Below are positions 17,048-29,172 of a stretch of 64,000 nucleotides of DNA, in pieces (the stretch's first letter is position 1; each line of letters starts with the position of its first letter). The stretch covers positions 1-64,000 of the forward strand of contig SUTW01000007.1 of NCBI GenBank assembly GCA_015152475.1. Direction: 5' to 3'. Made by a program: the position numbers and the translations under genes. Under the pieces are notes generated by a model that had not been told where the DNA came from, made no database searches, and saw only the letters and a list, made by a program, of their open reading frames with translations. Origin of the DNA: Cyanobacteria bacterium SIG30. GTDB lineage: Bacteria; Cyanobacteriota; Vampirovibrionia; Gastranaerophilales; Gastranaerophilaceae.

Positions 17048-17680
17048 GTGAGAGTAAATAAGATTTTCAATTTTAAAACTTTGACTTTTAAAAAGAACAA
17101 TGATAATAATCCTGTCATTGCCCGTGCTGTTGACGAGTTGGGCAAAATCAAGTTTTCACAAAATGATATCTTATATATTAAATCTTTAGGCTGTAATCCA
17201 CCATTTGAAAATGGTGCTCAGGCGGTTGATTTCATTAAACAAAACAATATAAAAATAAATTTTTCAAAATTTAAATTACAAGATGTTCATGCCAGATGGA
17301 GTTTTGACGATAATACAATTCATATAAATGAAAAATATAAAAATTTAGATAGTTTTGCGGGCATTCTTGCAATATCTGAGGCAATTTTCCATGAAACAGG
17401 TCATGCAAAGGATAAAGATGCAGATAATTCTCTTCAAGAAGAATTAGACTGTATGTCTTTAAATGTATTAGGGCATAGATTTCACAAAAATAAATATAAA
17501 GATATTTTCAAAGGACAAGATTCCTCCATTTTTACTGAAGGCGTGTCTTTGTATGAAAAATTATTTTTTGAATTTGACATGAATAAAACAAAATTAAAAA
17601 ATCGACTAAAAGAAAAATATGGATTTTTAAAACCTGATTCAAAAGGACATTCTTCATCAAATTTTGCAAGAAGTATATAG
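17048..17680 (+). CDS. Hypothetical protein with a zincin-type HExxH motif
   Basis: 210 residues, GTG start. It carries AIFHETGHAKD (HExxH, about 120-124) and an acidic segment with EELDC 20 residues later, the spacing expected for a third zinc ligand. A metallopeptidase activity is plausible but the family is not recognised. The N-terminus (NFKTLTFKKNND) resembles the short I-x-F-K motif of other unknowns here. No signal peptide. Transcribed divergently from leuC. Confidence 0.6.
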   Translation: MRVNKIFNFKTLTFKKNNDNNPVIARAVDELGKIKFSQNDILYIKSLGCNPPFENGAQAVDFIKQNNIKINFSKFKLQDVHARWSFDDNTIHINEKYKNLDSFAGILAISEAIFHETGHAKDKDADNSLQEELDCMSLNVLGHRFHKNKYKDIFKGQDSSIFTEGVSLYEKLFFEFDMNKTKLKNRLKEKYGFLKPDSKGHSSSNFARSI

Positions 17681-17829
17681 CAATTAAATGAGTTAAGAAT
17701 AAAAAAACAAAATACTTAACAAAAATTTACATTATCAAATGTTAAAAAAAATAATTCATGGGTGTTAAATATAATGTTTATATGGTAAACTATATAAGTA
17801 AAGTCAGGTTAAGAAGATAGGAGGCTTAA

Positions 17830-17994
17830 ATGTCAGCTTTAGTGAAAAACAACACAGAAGTAAAAAAAGATGTTAAGTCCAGATTTGAAAGCGAATTCCA
17901 ACATTATTTGAAGAAACAATGCTTAAAAACAACCTTTAATGGTTTGGAGCTTGAAACCTTCAGTTGGTACAAAAAAATGCTTGGTTTAATGTAA
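17830..17994 (+). CDS. Small conserved-looking protein (54 aa)
   Basis: ATG at 17830 with an excellent Shine-Dalgarno (AGGAGG, 17819-17824, five-base spacing), stop at 17992-17994 and a strong terminator just after. The product is basic and helical (VKSRFESEFQHYLKKQCL) and ends with FSWYKKMLGLM. Not recognised. The strong expression signals suggest an abundant small protein. The 149 bases before it hold no other gene; they contain TTTACATTATCAAATGTTAA, an imperfect inverted repeat. Confidence 0.75.
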   Translation: MSALVKNNTEVKKDVKSRFESEFQHYLKKQCLKTTFNGLELETFSWYKKMLGLM

Positions 17995-18011
17995 GCTTTA
18001 CAAATTAAAAA

Positions 18012-18040
18012 AACTTCCCAAAATTTTGGGAAGTTTTTTT
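18012..18040 (+). terminator. Intrinsic terminator after the 54-aa gene
   Basis: AACTTCCCAAAA pairs perfectly with TTTTGGGAAGTT, followed by a run of T. Confidence 0.85.
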
Positions 18041-18041
18041 G

Positions 18042-18070
18042 TTGTCTATTTTTGAAAGTTATTGTAATAT
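18042..18070 (+). promoter_or_regulatory. Promoter of the DUF475 gene, leaderless arrangement
   Basis: TTGTCT (18042-18047), 17 bases, TAATAT (18065-18070), then six bases to the ATG at 18077. No Shine-Dalgarno is present. The -35 starts right after the preceding terminator. Confidence 0.55.
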
Positions 18071-18076
18071 TATCTC

Positions 18077-19111
18077 ATGTTTAAATATTTTAAATGGTCT
18101 TTTATAGTAACAATAGTTGGTCTTATTTGTGCTTATCTCTGGGGTGAACATGCACTTGCGGGTTCAGGCTTTAAGACTTTATTTGTGGCACTTTTTTTAA
18201 GTATTTTGGAAGTTACTTTATCTTTTGATAATGCAATTATTAATGCTATAAGACTTGAAAAAATGCCGGAATTTTGGCGCAAAATATTTTTAACTTTAGG
18301 TATAATTGTCGCAGTATTTGGCGTAAGACTTGTTCTTCCAATTTTTATTGTCGCAATTTTCTCAAATAATCCAATGTCAAATGTTATTAATATGGCATTT
18401 AATGATGTCGGACAATATACGGTTTATCTTCAAGCAGCTCATGCGCCACTTGTAACTTTTGGTGGTATATTCTTGGGTTTAATATTTTTTGAATATTTCT
18501 TAAATGCAGAAAAGCAAACATTCTGGTTAACCAAGATTGAAAAACCACTTGCTTCAATTGGCAATATTCATTATTCTGAAGTTATTTGTGCAATTATTTT
18601 ATTGTTAATTACAATAAATTTTGTCCACGAAGAAGAAAAGCTCATTGTTTTGATTTCTGGGCTTGCAGGTATTTTAACTTTTCTTGGAATCAATGGCGTT
18701 TGCGAAACAATGGAGAGGTTTAATGAAAGAAAAGCTTTAACAACAGCGGTTGCTCAAATGGGATTTTTTAATTTTCTATATTTGGAATTAATTGATGCAA
18801 GTTTTTCTTTTGACGGACTTTTAGGTGCGTTTGCAATAAGTAAAGATATTATCATAATTATGATTGGGCTTGGAATTGGCGCAATGTTTGTTCGTAGTCT
18901 TACAATCTTTATGGTTAATCATAAAACATTAGATAAATATCTATATTTGGAACATGGTGCGCATTGGGCAATTGGATTTTTGTCCTTAATTATGTTTATA
19001 AGCTTAAAAACAGAAGTTCCTGAATGGGTTACTGGTACATTTAGCTTACTTATCATTGTTATTTCGCTTATTTGTTCTGTTGTCGTAAAGAAAAAGAATA
19101 TCAATTCCTAA
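18077..19111 (+). CDS. DUF475 / TerC-superfamily integral membrane protein
   Basis: 344 residues, about nine membrane helices. The family signature ILEVTLSFDNAIINAIRL occurs near residue 40-57, and a second FLYLELIDASFSFDGLLGAFA later, giving the paired acidic SFDN/SFDG motifs of TerC-type proteins that are thought to handle metal ions. Substrate unknown. It has its own promoter and is convergent with clpB. Confidence 0.85.
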   Translation: MFKYFKWSFIVTIVGLICAYLWGEHALAGSGFKTLFVALFLSILEVTLSFDNAIINAIRLEKMPEFWRKIFLTLGIIVAVFGVRLVLPIFIVAIFSNNPMSNVINMAFNDVGQYTVYLQAAHAPLVTFGGIFLGLIFFEYFLNAEKQTFWLTKIEKPLASIGNIHYSEVICAIILLLITINFVHEEEKLIVLISGLAGILTFLGINGVCETMERFNERKALTTAVAQMGFFNFLYLELIDASFSFDGLLGAFAISKDIIIIMIGLGIGAMFVRSLTIFMVNHKTLDKYLYLEHGAHWAIGFLSLIMFISLKTEVPEWVTGTFSLLIIVISLICSVVVKKKNINS

Positions 19112-19138
19112 AAAAATGGTGTCATAATAATGACACCA
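19110..19138 (-). terminator. Intrinsic terminator of clpB
   Basis: TGGTGTCAT (19117-19125) pairs with ATGACACCA (19130-19138). Read leftward the stem is followed by seven T, so it ends the clpB transcript. It directly abuts the DUF475 stop. Confidence 0.8.
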
Positions 19139-19147
19139 AATACGGAA

Positions 19148-21733
19148 TTATATTTTTTTGAATATGATTTCATCATTTTCAATATCTATTTGGATTTTGT
19201 CTCCTTCTTGAAAATGTCCTTTTAATAGTTCTTTTGAAAGAGGTGTTTCAATCATTTTAGAAATAACTCTTTTTAGGGGCCTTGCACCATATATTGGATT
19301 AAAGCCCGCAAGTGCTATTTTTTCTTTTGCTTCATCAGTAATTTCAATATCCATTTTTCTTTCTTTAAGAAGTTCTTTTAAGTAATCAACAGATATATTT
19401 ATAATTTCTGATAAATCACTCATTTTTAAAGATTCAAAGAATACAGTTTCATCTAATCTGTTTAGAAATTCTGGCTTAAATTTTTCCCTGAGTCGTTCGT
19501 TAACTAATTCTTTAACGTCATCATTTATTTTTCCTGCTGATTTTAAGGTATTTTCCAAAATAATATCTGAACCTATATTTGATGTTAAAATTATTATTGT
19601 GTTTTTAAAATCAACAGTTCTGCCTTTCGAATCAGTTAATCTGCCATCATCAAAAATTTGAAGCATAATATTAAACACATCTGGATGCGCTTTTTCAATT
19701 TCATCAAACAAAATAACTGAATAAGGTTTTCGTCTGACACGTTCTGTTAACTGCCCGCCTTCGTCATATCCAATGTATCCAGGAGGTGCACCAATTAATC
19801 TTGAAACGGAATGTTTCTCCATATATTCGGTCATATCTATTCTTATCAGGCTGTCTTCATTCATAAACATATATTCAGATAACGCTTTTGCTAGTTCTGT
19901 TTTACCAACTCCGGTTGGACCCAAAAATAAGAATGCGCCAATTGGTCTTTTTGGATTTTTTAAACCACTTCTTGCTCGTCTTATCGCATCTGAAACAACT
20001 TCCACGGCTTCATTTTGCCCTATGACTCTTTTGTGTAAAATATCTTCCATTTCAATTAATTTTTTCGCTTCTGATTGAACAAGTTTTTTGACTGGTATAC
20101 CGGTCCATTTTGAAATTATTTCTGCAATATCATTTTCATTTATTTCTTCCTTCAGAAGAGTATTTTTATTTTTTTCTTCAAGGTTTTTTGTTGCTTCTAA
20201 TTGTTTTTCAAGTTCTGGCAAGGTTCCATATTTTAATTGAGCAGCAAGTTCTAAATTTGTTTCTCTTTCTGCAAGAATTATTTCGTTTTTAACTTTTTCG
20301 ATTTCAGATTTTATATCTGCTTCACCTTTGATTGAATTTTTTTCTTTTTCCCATTGTTGGTGTAAAATGTCAGCTTTTTTTGTTATTTCATCTAGACTTT
20401 TTGTGACAGATAATATTTTATCTGAATTTTTTTGGTCGTTTTCGCTTTTGAGAGCTTCAAGTTCTATTTGTAATTGAAGTTTTTGGCGTTCTAATTTATC
20501 TAATTCTTCAGGCATAGAATCTATTTCAATTCTTACAGATGAGGCTGCTTCGTCGATTAAATCTATTGCTTTGTCTGGTAAAAATCTGTCAGTAATATAT
20601 CTATGAGATAATTTTGCGGCAGCCGTCAGAGCGGAATCTTTTATTCTTACTCCATGGTGTACTTCATATTTATCTTTTAAACCTCTTAAAATCGAAATTG
20701 TATCTTCAACGCTTGGTTCATTGACTAAAACCGGCTGAAATCTTCTTTCAAGAGCAGGGTCTTTTTCTATATATTTTCTGTATTCATTAACCGTTGTTGC
20801 TCCAATTGTTCTTATTTGACCACGTGCCAACATTGGTTTTAATAAATTTCCGGCATCAGTTGAGCCTTCTGTTGAGCCTGCGCCAACAACCGTGTGAAGT
20901 TCATCAATAAACATAATTATTGAACCTTCTGATTTTTCAACTTCGTTTATTACTTTTTTTAGTCGTTCTTCAAATTCGCCACGATATTTAGCACCTGCAA
21001 TAAGGGCACCCATGTCAAGCGATATAAGTTTTGTTTCTTTTAAACTTTCTGGCACATCTTTTCTTATTATTCTTTGTGCAAGACCTTCAACAATTGCAGT
21101 TTTTCCAACACCAGCTTCACCTATTAAAACCGGATTATTTTTTGTTCTTCTGTTTAAAACTTGTATAATTCTTCTGACTTCTTCATCTCTGCCTATAACA
21201 GGGTCTAGTTTCCCATTTTTTGCAAGCAGAGTTAAATCGGTTGAAAATTTTTCTAAAACATTATAGTCGTTATCGGAATTTTTATTTTCCACTTTTTTAT
21301 CTCCTCTTAATTTTTTCATAGCCTTTAAAATATTATCTTTATTTATTGAATATTTGTTTAATATTTTAGGCACAATACCTAATTCGGCTATTGACAGCAA
21401 TATATGTTCTATCGTCACAAATTTGTCTTTTAATTCTTTACTTATTTTTAAAGAATTTTCTAACATATTTAATGTTTCATTTGAAAAATAAAGTTGATTG
21501 CTACCTTGTATTTTTGGAAATTCGTTTATTATATTTTGAACATCGTTTTCAAAAAGGTTGTTGTTTAAATTTAGTTCTTTTTTAAAATTTGTACAGATGT
21601 CATCTGTACATTTATTGAATGCATATAATGTATGTGCAACTTCAATTGCTTGGTTGCTGTTGTTAAGAGCTATTTGTTGTGCTTGGGCAATTATTTTTTT
21701 TGTTGTTTCTGTTAACTTTTCAAAATCAAACAT
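19148..21733 (-). CDS. clpB: ATP-dependent disaggregase ClpB
   Basis: 861 residues, full length for ClpB. N-terminal Clp repeat domain, first AAA+ module with GEAGVGKT at 205-212, the coiled-coil middle domain (about 400-520) that separates ClpB from ClpA/ClpC, second AAA+ with GPTGVGKT at 605-612, and the C-terminal small domain. It re-solubilises aggregated proteins with DnaK/DnaJ in the cytoplasm; a DnaJ-like protein is at 10253. The leader has AGAGG before the ATG and an 18-bp perfect palindrome further upstream. Confidence 0.96.
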   Translation of the reverse strand: MFDFEKLTETTKKIIAQAQQIALNNSNQAIEVAHTLYAFNKCTDDICTNFKKELNLNNNLFENDVQNIINEFPKIQGSNQLYFSNETLNMLENSLKISKELKDKFVTIEHILLSIAELGIVPKILNKYSINKDNILKAMKKLRGDKKVENKNSDNDYNVLEKFSTDLTLLAKNGKLDPVIGRDEEVRRIIQVLNRRTKNNPVLIGEAGVGKTAIVEGLAQRIIRKDVPESLKETKLISLDMGALIAGAKYRGEFEERLKKVINEVEKSEGSIIMFIDELHTVVGAGSTEGSTDAGNLLKPMLARGQIRTIGATTVNEYRKYIEKDPALERRFQPVLVNEPSVEDTISILRGLKDKYEVHHGVRIKDSALTAAAKLSHRYITDRFLPDKAIDLIDEAASSVRIEIDSMPEELDKLERQKLQLQIELEALKSENDQKNSDKILSVTKSLDEITKKADILHQQWEKEKNSIKGEADIKSEIEKVKNEIILAERETNLELAAQLKYGTLPELEKQLEATKNLEEKNKNTLLKEEINENDIAEIISKWTGIPVKKLVQSEAKKLIEMEDILHKRVIGQNEAVEVVSDAIRRARSGLKNPKRPIGAFLFLGPTGVGKTELAKALSEYMFMNEDSLIRIDMTEYMEKHSVSRLIGAPPGYIGYDEGGQLTERVRRKPYSVILFDEIEKAHPDVFNIMLQIFDDGRLTDSKGRTVDFKNTIIILTSNIGSDIILENTLKSAGKINDDVKELVNERLREKFKPEFLNRLDETVFFESLKMSDLSEIINISVDYLKELLKERKMDIEITDEAKEKIALAGFNPIYGARPLKRVISKMIETPLSKELLKGHFQEGDKIQIDIENDEIIFKKI

Positions 21734-21753
21734 ATAATTATACCTCTTTTAAT

Positions 21754-21771
21754 ATCATTATATATAATGAT
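21754..21771. promoter_or_regulatory. 18-bp perfect palindrome upstream of clpB
   Basis: ATCATTA-TATA-TAATGAT, 21-38 bases before the clpB ATG. It does not match CIRCE (HrcA) or the CtsR operator. It could be an operator or a hairpin in the leader. Confidence 0.4.
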
Positions 21772-21814
21772 TTATTCTTTATTAGCAAAGTTAATCAAAA
21801 ATTAAGAATTTAAA

Positions 21815-22528
21815 TTATCTTATTTGCAAAATGGCACTATGTCTGTTTGTTGTTTGATTTTCTTTTCTGTATGAGAAAAATAAGTCATTATCACAAACGG
21901 TGCAATATGGTGCTATATCTATTTTTTCTATTCCGATTTTTTGTAGCTGTATTTTATTTATTTCTTTTAAATCTGGGTAACATTTGTTGTTTTCATTTTT
22001 AATATCAGAATCTATGGTTTTATATAATTTTGTTGCAATTTCACAGTCTGTTTCAAAACAACATTTTGATATACAAGGGCCGATCAAGGCTTTTATATTG
22101 GTTGTTTTTGAACCTAGTTCCAGCATTTTTTTAACAGTTAAAACCCCAATTTGTGCCTCTGTTCCTCTCCAGCCTGCATGAGCTATTGCACCATAATTTA
22201 AAACGTCATCATAAAAAACAAGCGGTACACAGTCTGCAAAATTTAATGCAAGCAAAATGTTTTTGTCCTTTAAAATCAATGAATCTGTATTTGGGTATTC
22301 GCTTTGATTTTTGTCAACAACCGAGACATTGCTTGTATGCCTTTGTTCTGGCATAATTATTTTTGACGCACCACAAAAATTTAAAATTTCTTTTTTGTTT
22401 TGATTTATTGTGGCTATTAAATTGTTTTCTTTTGTTTTAATAAAGCTCTCTTTTGTTGTAAAGAAGGCATTTTCTATTAACGTTGATTTTAATATTTTTT
22501 TATTATTTATTTTTTCAAAATAAAACAT
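21815..22528 (-). CDS. pgeF: Purine nucleoside phosphorylase / laccase-domain protein (YfiH family)
   Basis: 237 residues. The Cu-oxidase_4 signatures are present: NFADCVPLVFYD, AIAHAGWRGT and GPCISKCCFETDCE, with the metal-binding Cys/His residues. Family members act as zinc-dependent purine nucleoside phosphorylases/adenosine deaminases or clear wrong cell-wall precursors (PgeF in E. coli). Begins 7 bases after the M20 peptidase and is co-transcribed with it. Confidence 0.88.
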   Translation of the reverse strand: MFYFEKINNKKILKSTLIENAFFTTKESFIKTKENNLIATINQNKKEILNFCGASKIIMPEQRHTSNVSVVDKNQSEYPNTDSLILKDKNILLALNFADCVPLVFYDDVLNYGAIAHAGWRGTEAQIGVLTVKKMLELGSKTTNIKALIGPCISKCCFETDCEIATKLYKTIDSDIKNENNKCYPDLKEINKIQLQKIGIEKIDIAPYCTVCDNDLFFSYRKENQTTNRHSAILQIR

Positions 22529-22535
22529 TTTTGCC

Positions 22536-23879
22536 CTAAAAATTATTCTTTAAAAGATTTTTATAAAAATCAATCATTTTTAAATATTTGTCGCATTTAA
22601 TATTTTCGTTAGTTGAATGCATTTTTGAGCCTTCTTCATCTGTTAGTATTATTGGCAAAAATCTAAATACATTTTTAGATAATACTTCGTAGTTTTTAGA
22701 ATCAGTGCCACCTAAAACCATAACTGGTACAACTTCAATGTTGCCAAAGTTTTGCTTGATTTCTTTTTCTAAAATTGTGTACATATCAGAATTTTTACTT
22801 GAAATTACCTGTGGTAAACCATTTGAATCTATTTGAATTTCAAATTTTGCGCCTTTTATGCTTCTTTTTGCAACTTTTTCTAAGTGGTTTTTAACATAAT
22901 CTATTGTTTGACCTGGAAGTAATCTTATATCAATAGTAGCTTCAACGTGTTCAGGTATAACATTTATCGTATCTGATGCTTTTAAAATTGTTATTGCCAT
23001 TGTGTTGCGCGTCATTGCGTCAGTTGATTTATCGCCAGACAATTTTTTAAGAAGAATATTCTTAAATATTTTTTTATTTTTTATTAAAAATTTGGTCCAA
23101 GTGTCGTAGTTGTTATAAGTGCTATCTAAGTAATCGCATAGTGCAGGAGTTAATATTTGTTTCATTTGATTTTTATGTAATTCTTTTATAAAATTTGCAA
23201 GGTTTATAGTTGAATAATTTTTGGAAGGACGCGATGCATGTCCACCTTCTTGTTCGATTTTTATTGTTGCAATTATTCTTCCTTTTTCGCATATGCCAAT
23301 TCCGGCTGATAAATTTCCATTTTTATCTTCTTCGATTTCGCCACCTTCATCTAGTGTCATTTCAAATTCGCCATATTCTTCTTTTAGGACTTTTAAAATT
23401 TCGCAAGCACCTTGTGTGCCACCAACTTCTTCATCCTGACCAAATGCAAAACAAAGAGTTCTTGAAGGTTCATAATTTTCTTGAAGAAGTAATTTTATTG
23501 CTTCTAGATATGCAAAAACAGAAGCCTTATCGTCTAATGCTCCTCTACCCCAGATGTAACCTTCTTCAATCGCACCTGAAAATGGCTCATATTTCCATTG
23601 ATTTATTGTATTTTTATCTATATTTACAACGTCATAGTGTGCAGTAAACAAAATTGGCTTTAATGAATCATTGCTTCCTTTAAATTCAAGCAATATTCCA
23701 TAGTTATTTATTCTTCTAAAATTTAAATTTTCAAAAATCGTTGGATACGTTTTTTGCAAATAATTTATAAATTCTTCAAATTTTGAATTATCTGTTAAAT
23801 CATAATTAAGATGACTTATTGTTGGTATTTTAACTCCGTTTGATAAATTTATAATTGCTTCATTATTTTGATATTCCAT
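22536..23879 (-). CDS. M20 family metallopeptidase (carboxypeptidase S / Gly-Xaa carboxypeptidase type)
   Basis: 447 residues. Zinc ligands and catalytic residues are in order: TAHYDVV, WGRGALDDKA, FGQDEEVGGTQGA, and later MVLGGTDSKNYE with a final MHSTNE region. The dimerisation (lid) domain sits in the middle (GGHASRPSKNYSTINL). M20 enzymes of this group cleave dipeptides or N-acyl amino acids; the exact substrate cannot be read. Cytoplasmic, as no signal peptide is seen. GGAG lies upstream of the ATG. Confidence 0.88.
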   Translation of the reverse strand: MEYQNNEAIINLSNGVKIPTISHLNYDLTDNSKFEEFINYLQKTYPTIFENLNFRRINNYGILLEFKGSNDSLKPILFTAHYDVVNIDKNTINQWKYEPFSGAIEEGYIWGRGALDDKASVFAYLEAIKLLLQENYEPSRTLCFAFGQDEEVGGTQGACEILKVLKEEYGEFEMTLDEGGEIEEDKNGNLSAGIGICEKGRIIATIKIEQEGGHASRPSKNYSTINLANFIKELHKNQMKQILTPALCDYLDSTYNNYDTWTKFLIKNKKIFKNILLKKLSGDKSTDAMTRNTMAITILKASDTINVIPEHVEATIDIRLLPGQTIDYVKNHLEKVAKRSIKGAKFEIQIDSNGLPQVISSKNSDMYTILEKEIKQNFGNIEVVPVMVLGGTDSKNYEVLSKNVFRFLPIILTDEEGSKMHSTNENIKCDKYLKMIDFYKNLLKNNF

Positions 23880-23912
23880 ATATTTCTCCTTTTATTTTAT
23901 TCTACAAATAAA

Positions 23913-23941
23913 TTGTGTTTTTTGCAAAAATTTGATATAAA
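23913..23941 (+). promoter_or_regulatory. Promoter of the receiver-domain gene, leaderless arrangement
   Basis: TTGTGT (23913-23918), 17 bases, TATAAA (23936-23941), then six bases to the ATG at 23948, with no Shine-Dalgarno. Confidence 0.6.
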
Positions 23942-23947
23942 AGCTGT

Positions 23948-24325
23948 ATGAAAAAAATATTAATTGTTGATGATTCTGTTAAATGGGTCGAATATCATAT
24001 AGAGGCAATTCGTTTATTAGATAGTTTTATTATTGATACTGCGTATAGTGCTAAGGCTGGGGTTGCAAAAATTGAAGTAAATATTGATGAACCTTATGAC
24101 ATTATTTTGACAGATATGCAGATGGAAAGTGATTTTTTGCCAACTTATGCGGGAGAGTGGTTTATTCGTCAGATAAGAACCTTTAAGCAGTACGATAATA
24201 CTAAGATAGTTATTATATCTGCAACTTCCGATATTAAAAATGTTGCTGAGAGAAACAATGTTTTATATTTACCTAAATATTTATGTACTGATTTAAAAAG
24301 ATATGCTATTATAAAAGAGCTTTAA
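23948..24325 (+). CDS. Stand-alone response regulator receiver domain
   Basis: 125 residues, a single receiver domain. The phospho-acceptor pocket is complete: Asp8/Asp9, Asp56 (LTDMQM), Ser91 and Lys110. There is no output domain and no histidine kinase nearby. The loop after Asp56 is longer than usual (MESDFLPTYAGEW). It probably acts by binding a partner, in the manner of CheY or Spo0F; the partner is unknown. The message appears leaderless. Confidence 0.85.
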   Translation: MKKILIVDDSVKWVEYHIEAIRLLDSFIIDTAYSAKAGVAKIEVNIDEPYDIILTDMQMESDFLPTYAGEWFIRQIRTFKQYDNTKIVIISATSDIKNVAERNNVLYLPKYLCTDLKRYAIIKEL

Positions 24326-24378
24326 ACAAAAAAAATTTTGTTTGTGTTTAATATATATTGCATAAGGAAGCAAAAACA

Positions 24379-24816
24379 ATGAAGATTAACAACGTAAATA
24401 ATATTAAATTTGGTTCTGCAATTAAAATCAATGCACCATTAAATGTTGCAACAAAGATTTTTGGTAATTTTGATGAATTAAAAAAAGTTTATAAATTACC
24501 AACAGAAACAGCTGATGTTTTTGAAAAAGCGACAAGAAGCAATGATGTTTCATTCCATGTTGCAAAAAATAATTCTACTATTATTTTGACCGATACAGAG
24601 TGGGAATTAGGTAAAATGGTTGAGGCAGATGCGATTGATGAATATAACCGTTATTCACTGACTGATTTATCGACAAGGGCTAAAAATTCAAAGTTAGATA
24701 TGATTACAAAGAAAAAAGCTGAAGAAATTGAGGAAATTTATTTAAGTTCAGATGAAAAAGTTGATTTAGACGTTGAATGGGATAAAGATAATTTTGAAAT
24801 TAAAACAATAAAATAA
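24379..24816 (+). CDS. Hypothetical protein with N-terminal IKFG motif
   Basis: 145 residues from the ATG at 24379, which has AAGGA ten bases upstream; an in-frame TTG at 24358 has no such site. It begins MKINNVNNIKFGSAIKI, one of the short I-x-F-[GKA] N-termini recurring here. The rest is soluble, mixed alpha/beta and acidic at the end. No known domain recognised and no signal peptide. It ends just before a bidirectional terminator shared with the convergent gene. Confidence 0.7.
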   Translation: MKINNVNNIKFGSAIKINAPLNVATKIFGNFDELKKVYKLPTETADVFEKATRSNDVSFHVAKNNSTIILTDTEWELGKMVEADAIDEYNRYSLTDLSTRAKNSKLDMITKKKAEEIEEIYLSSDEKVDLDVEWDKDNFEIKTIK

Positions 24817-24825
24817 AAAATATTA

Positions 24826-24855
24826 AAAAAGGAAGGATTTAATCCTTCCTTTTTT
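24826..24855. terminator. Bidirectional intrinsic terminator
   Basis: GGAAGGAT pairs with ATCCTTCC around a 3-base loop, with A on the left and T on the right. It can end both the rightward gene ending at 24816 and the leftward gene ending at 24870. Confidence 0.8.
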
Positions 24856-24869
24856 ATTGGTGTTTTTTA

Positions 24870-25259
24870 TTAACCAAACAATTTGATATTTTCTAAAACA
24901 TCTTCTTTTGTTACATCATTTGCTTTTCGAGCAATGTTTAGTAAACGTTCTTGTACTTTGCATCTTTCGTGTCCAAAATCTCTTGGGTCAAGATGTTTTG
25001 ATTTAAGTGCATCTGCAGCAATCATAAATGACAATTTTGATGCACCAGCTTTGTCTAAAGAATCTATAAATGCATCAACTTTTTTGCCTGCATCTTTGCT
25101 GAAATAATAAGCGCCATCACTTGAATCATTAATTTCAATTGAATGGAAAGCAAGAGCATTGTCAACGAGTTTTTCTTCATTTTTGTTTAATTTGCCTGAT
25201 TTTCTTGCAATTGCAACTACTTCTTTTCTTCCTGCGAATGAGATTGGTGTAATTTGCAT
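24870..25259 (-). CDS. Hypothetical protein with N-terminal ISFAG motif
   Basis: 129 residues, soluble and helical. It starts MQITPISFAGRKEVV, another example of the short N-terminal motif. No domain recognised. AAGGAGG is a strong Shine-Dalgarno. The 5' leader can form GTGTTT/AAACAC (25294-25310) around a five-base loop. Confidence 0.72.
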   Translation of the reverse strand: MQITPISFAGRKEVVAIARKSGKLNKNEEKLVDNALAFHSIEINDSSDGAYYFSKDAGKKVDAFIDSLDKAGASKLSFMIAADALKSKHLDPRDFGHERCKVQERLLNIARKANDVTKEDVLENIKLFG

Positions 25260-25414
25260 AGGTTATGTTCCTCCTTAGTATAACAATTTGTGTGTGTTTG
25301 TATAAAACACCTAAAAATTTTTTTTGCTAGTTAATATGGATTTGAAATAAAATTTTTCATATTTGATTTAAATATGTAGTAAATTCGTATTATATTCAAT
25401 AAAATAGTGGCAAT

Positions 25415-25438
25415 TAAAAAGAGGCCTTTTGGCCTCTT
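25415..25438 (-). terminator. Terminator of the initiator tRNA
   Basis: AAGAGGCC-AAAA-GGCCTCTT read leftward, followed by TTTAAT. It begins six bases after the tRNA 3' end. Confidence 0.85.
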
Positions 25439-25443
25439 GTAAA

Positions 25444-25520
<77 letters not shown>

Positions 25521-25539
25521 GTATTCAATTTATATTTAC

Positions 25540-25567
25540 ATATTATTTGCTAAAACTTAAAAATCAA
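25540..25567 (-). promoter_or_regulatory. Promoter of the initiator tRNA
   Basis: Minus strand TTGATT (25562-25567), 16 bases, TAATAT (25540-25545), about 19 bases before the mature 5' end. Confidence 0.55.
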
Positions 25568-25685
25568 GTACTTATTTATTTTTGATTTAAAAAGTTTTAT
25601 TTTATTCGCCATTTTCGATTTTGTAAATTTTTGTAACAATTTTATTTTTTTATGATTTTTTTTAAAAAAATATATCATTTTTCGC

Positions 25686-25713
25686 TTGACTGCAAAGTTT
25701 TACGAAGTATTAT
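25686..25713 (+). promoter_or_regulatory. Promoter of the rpoB-rpoC1-rpoC2 operon
   Basis: TTGACT (25686-25691), 16 bases, TATTAT (25708-25713). It implies a leader of about 115 nt before the rpoB ATG. The 317 bases between the tRNA and rpoB hold no gene; they carry the two divergent promoters and the rpoB leader. Confidence 0.65.
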
Positions 25714-25770
25714 TGTAAAAGCACATTAAAAGCGAATTTGTAAAAATTCCTTGGCTTACAAGTCGAGAAA

Positions 25771-25796
25771 AGCTGGTGCAGCTTGCTTAACAGCTG
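25771..25796 (+). promoter_or_regulatory. Two mutually exclusive small hairpins in the rpoB leader
   Basis: AGCTG (25771-25775), CAGCT (25779-25783) and AGCTG (25792-25796): the middle arm can pair with either outer arm. Such alternatives are used in attenuation or feedback control, but the stems are only five base pairs. Confidence 0.3.
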
Positions 25797-25837
25797 AATT
25801 TAAAAAAATAGTGATCACATATATTAGAGGTATTTAA

Positions 25838-29155
<3,318 letters not shown>

Positions 29156-29172
29156 TAATAGGAGATAGGAAA

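Noticed and set aside
25535-25541. Further TTTACAT element in the tRNA promoter
   Set aside because: A seven-base AT-rich word is expected dozens of times in a window this size; it lacks a partner at ten bases and the fixed distance.
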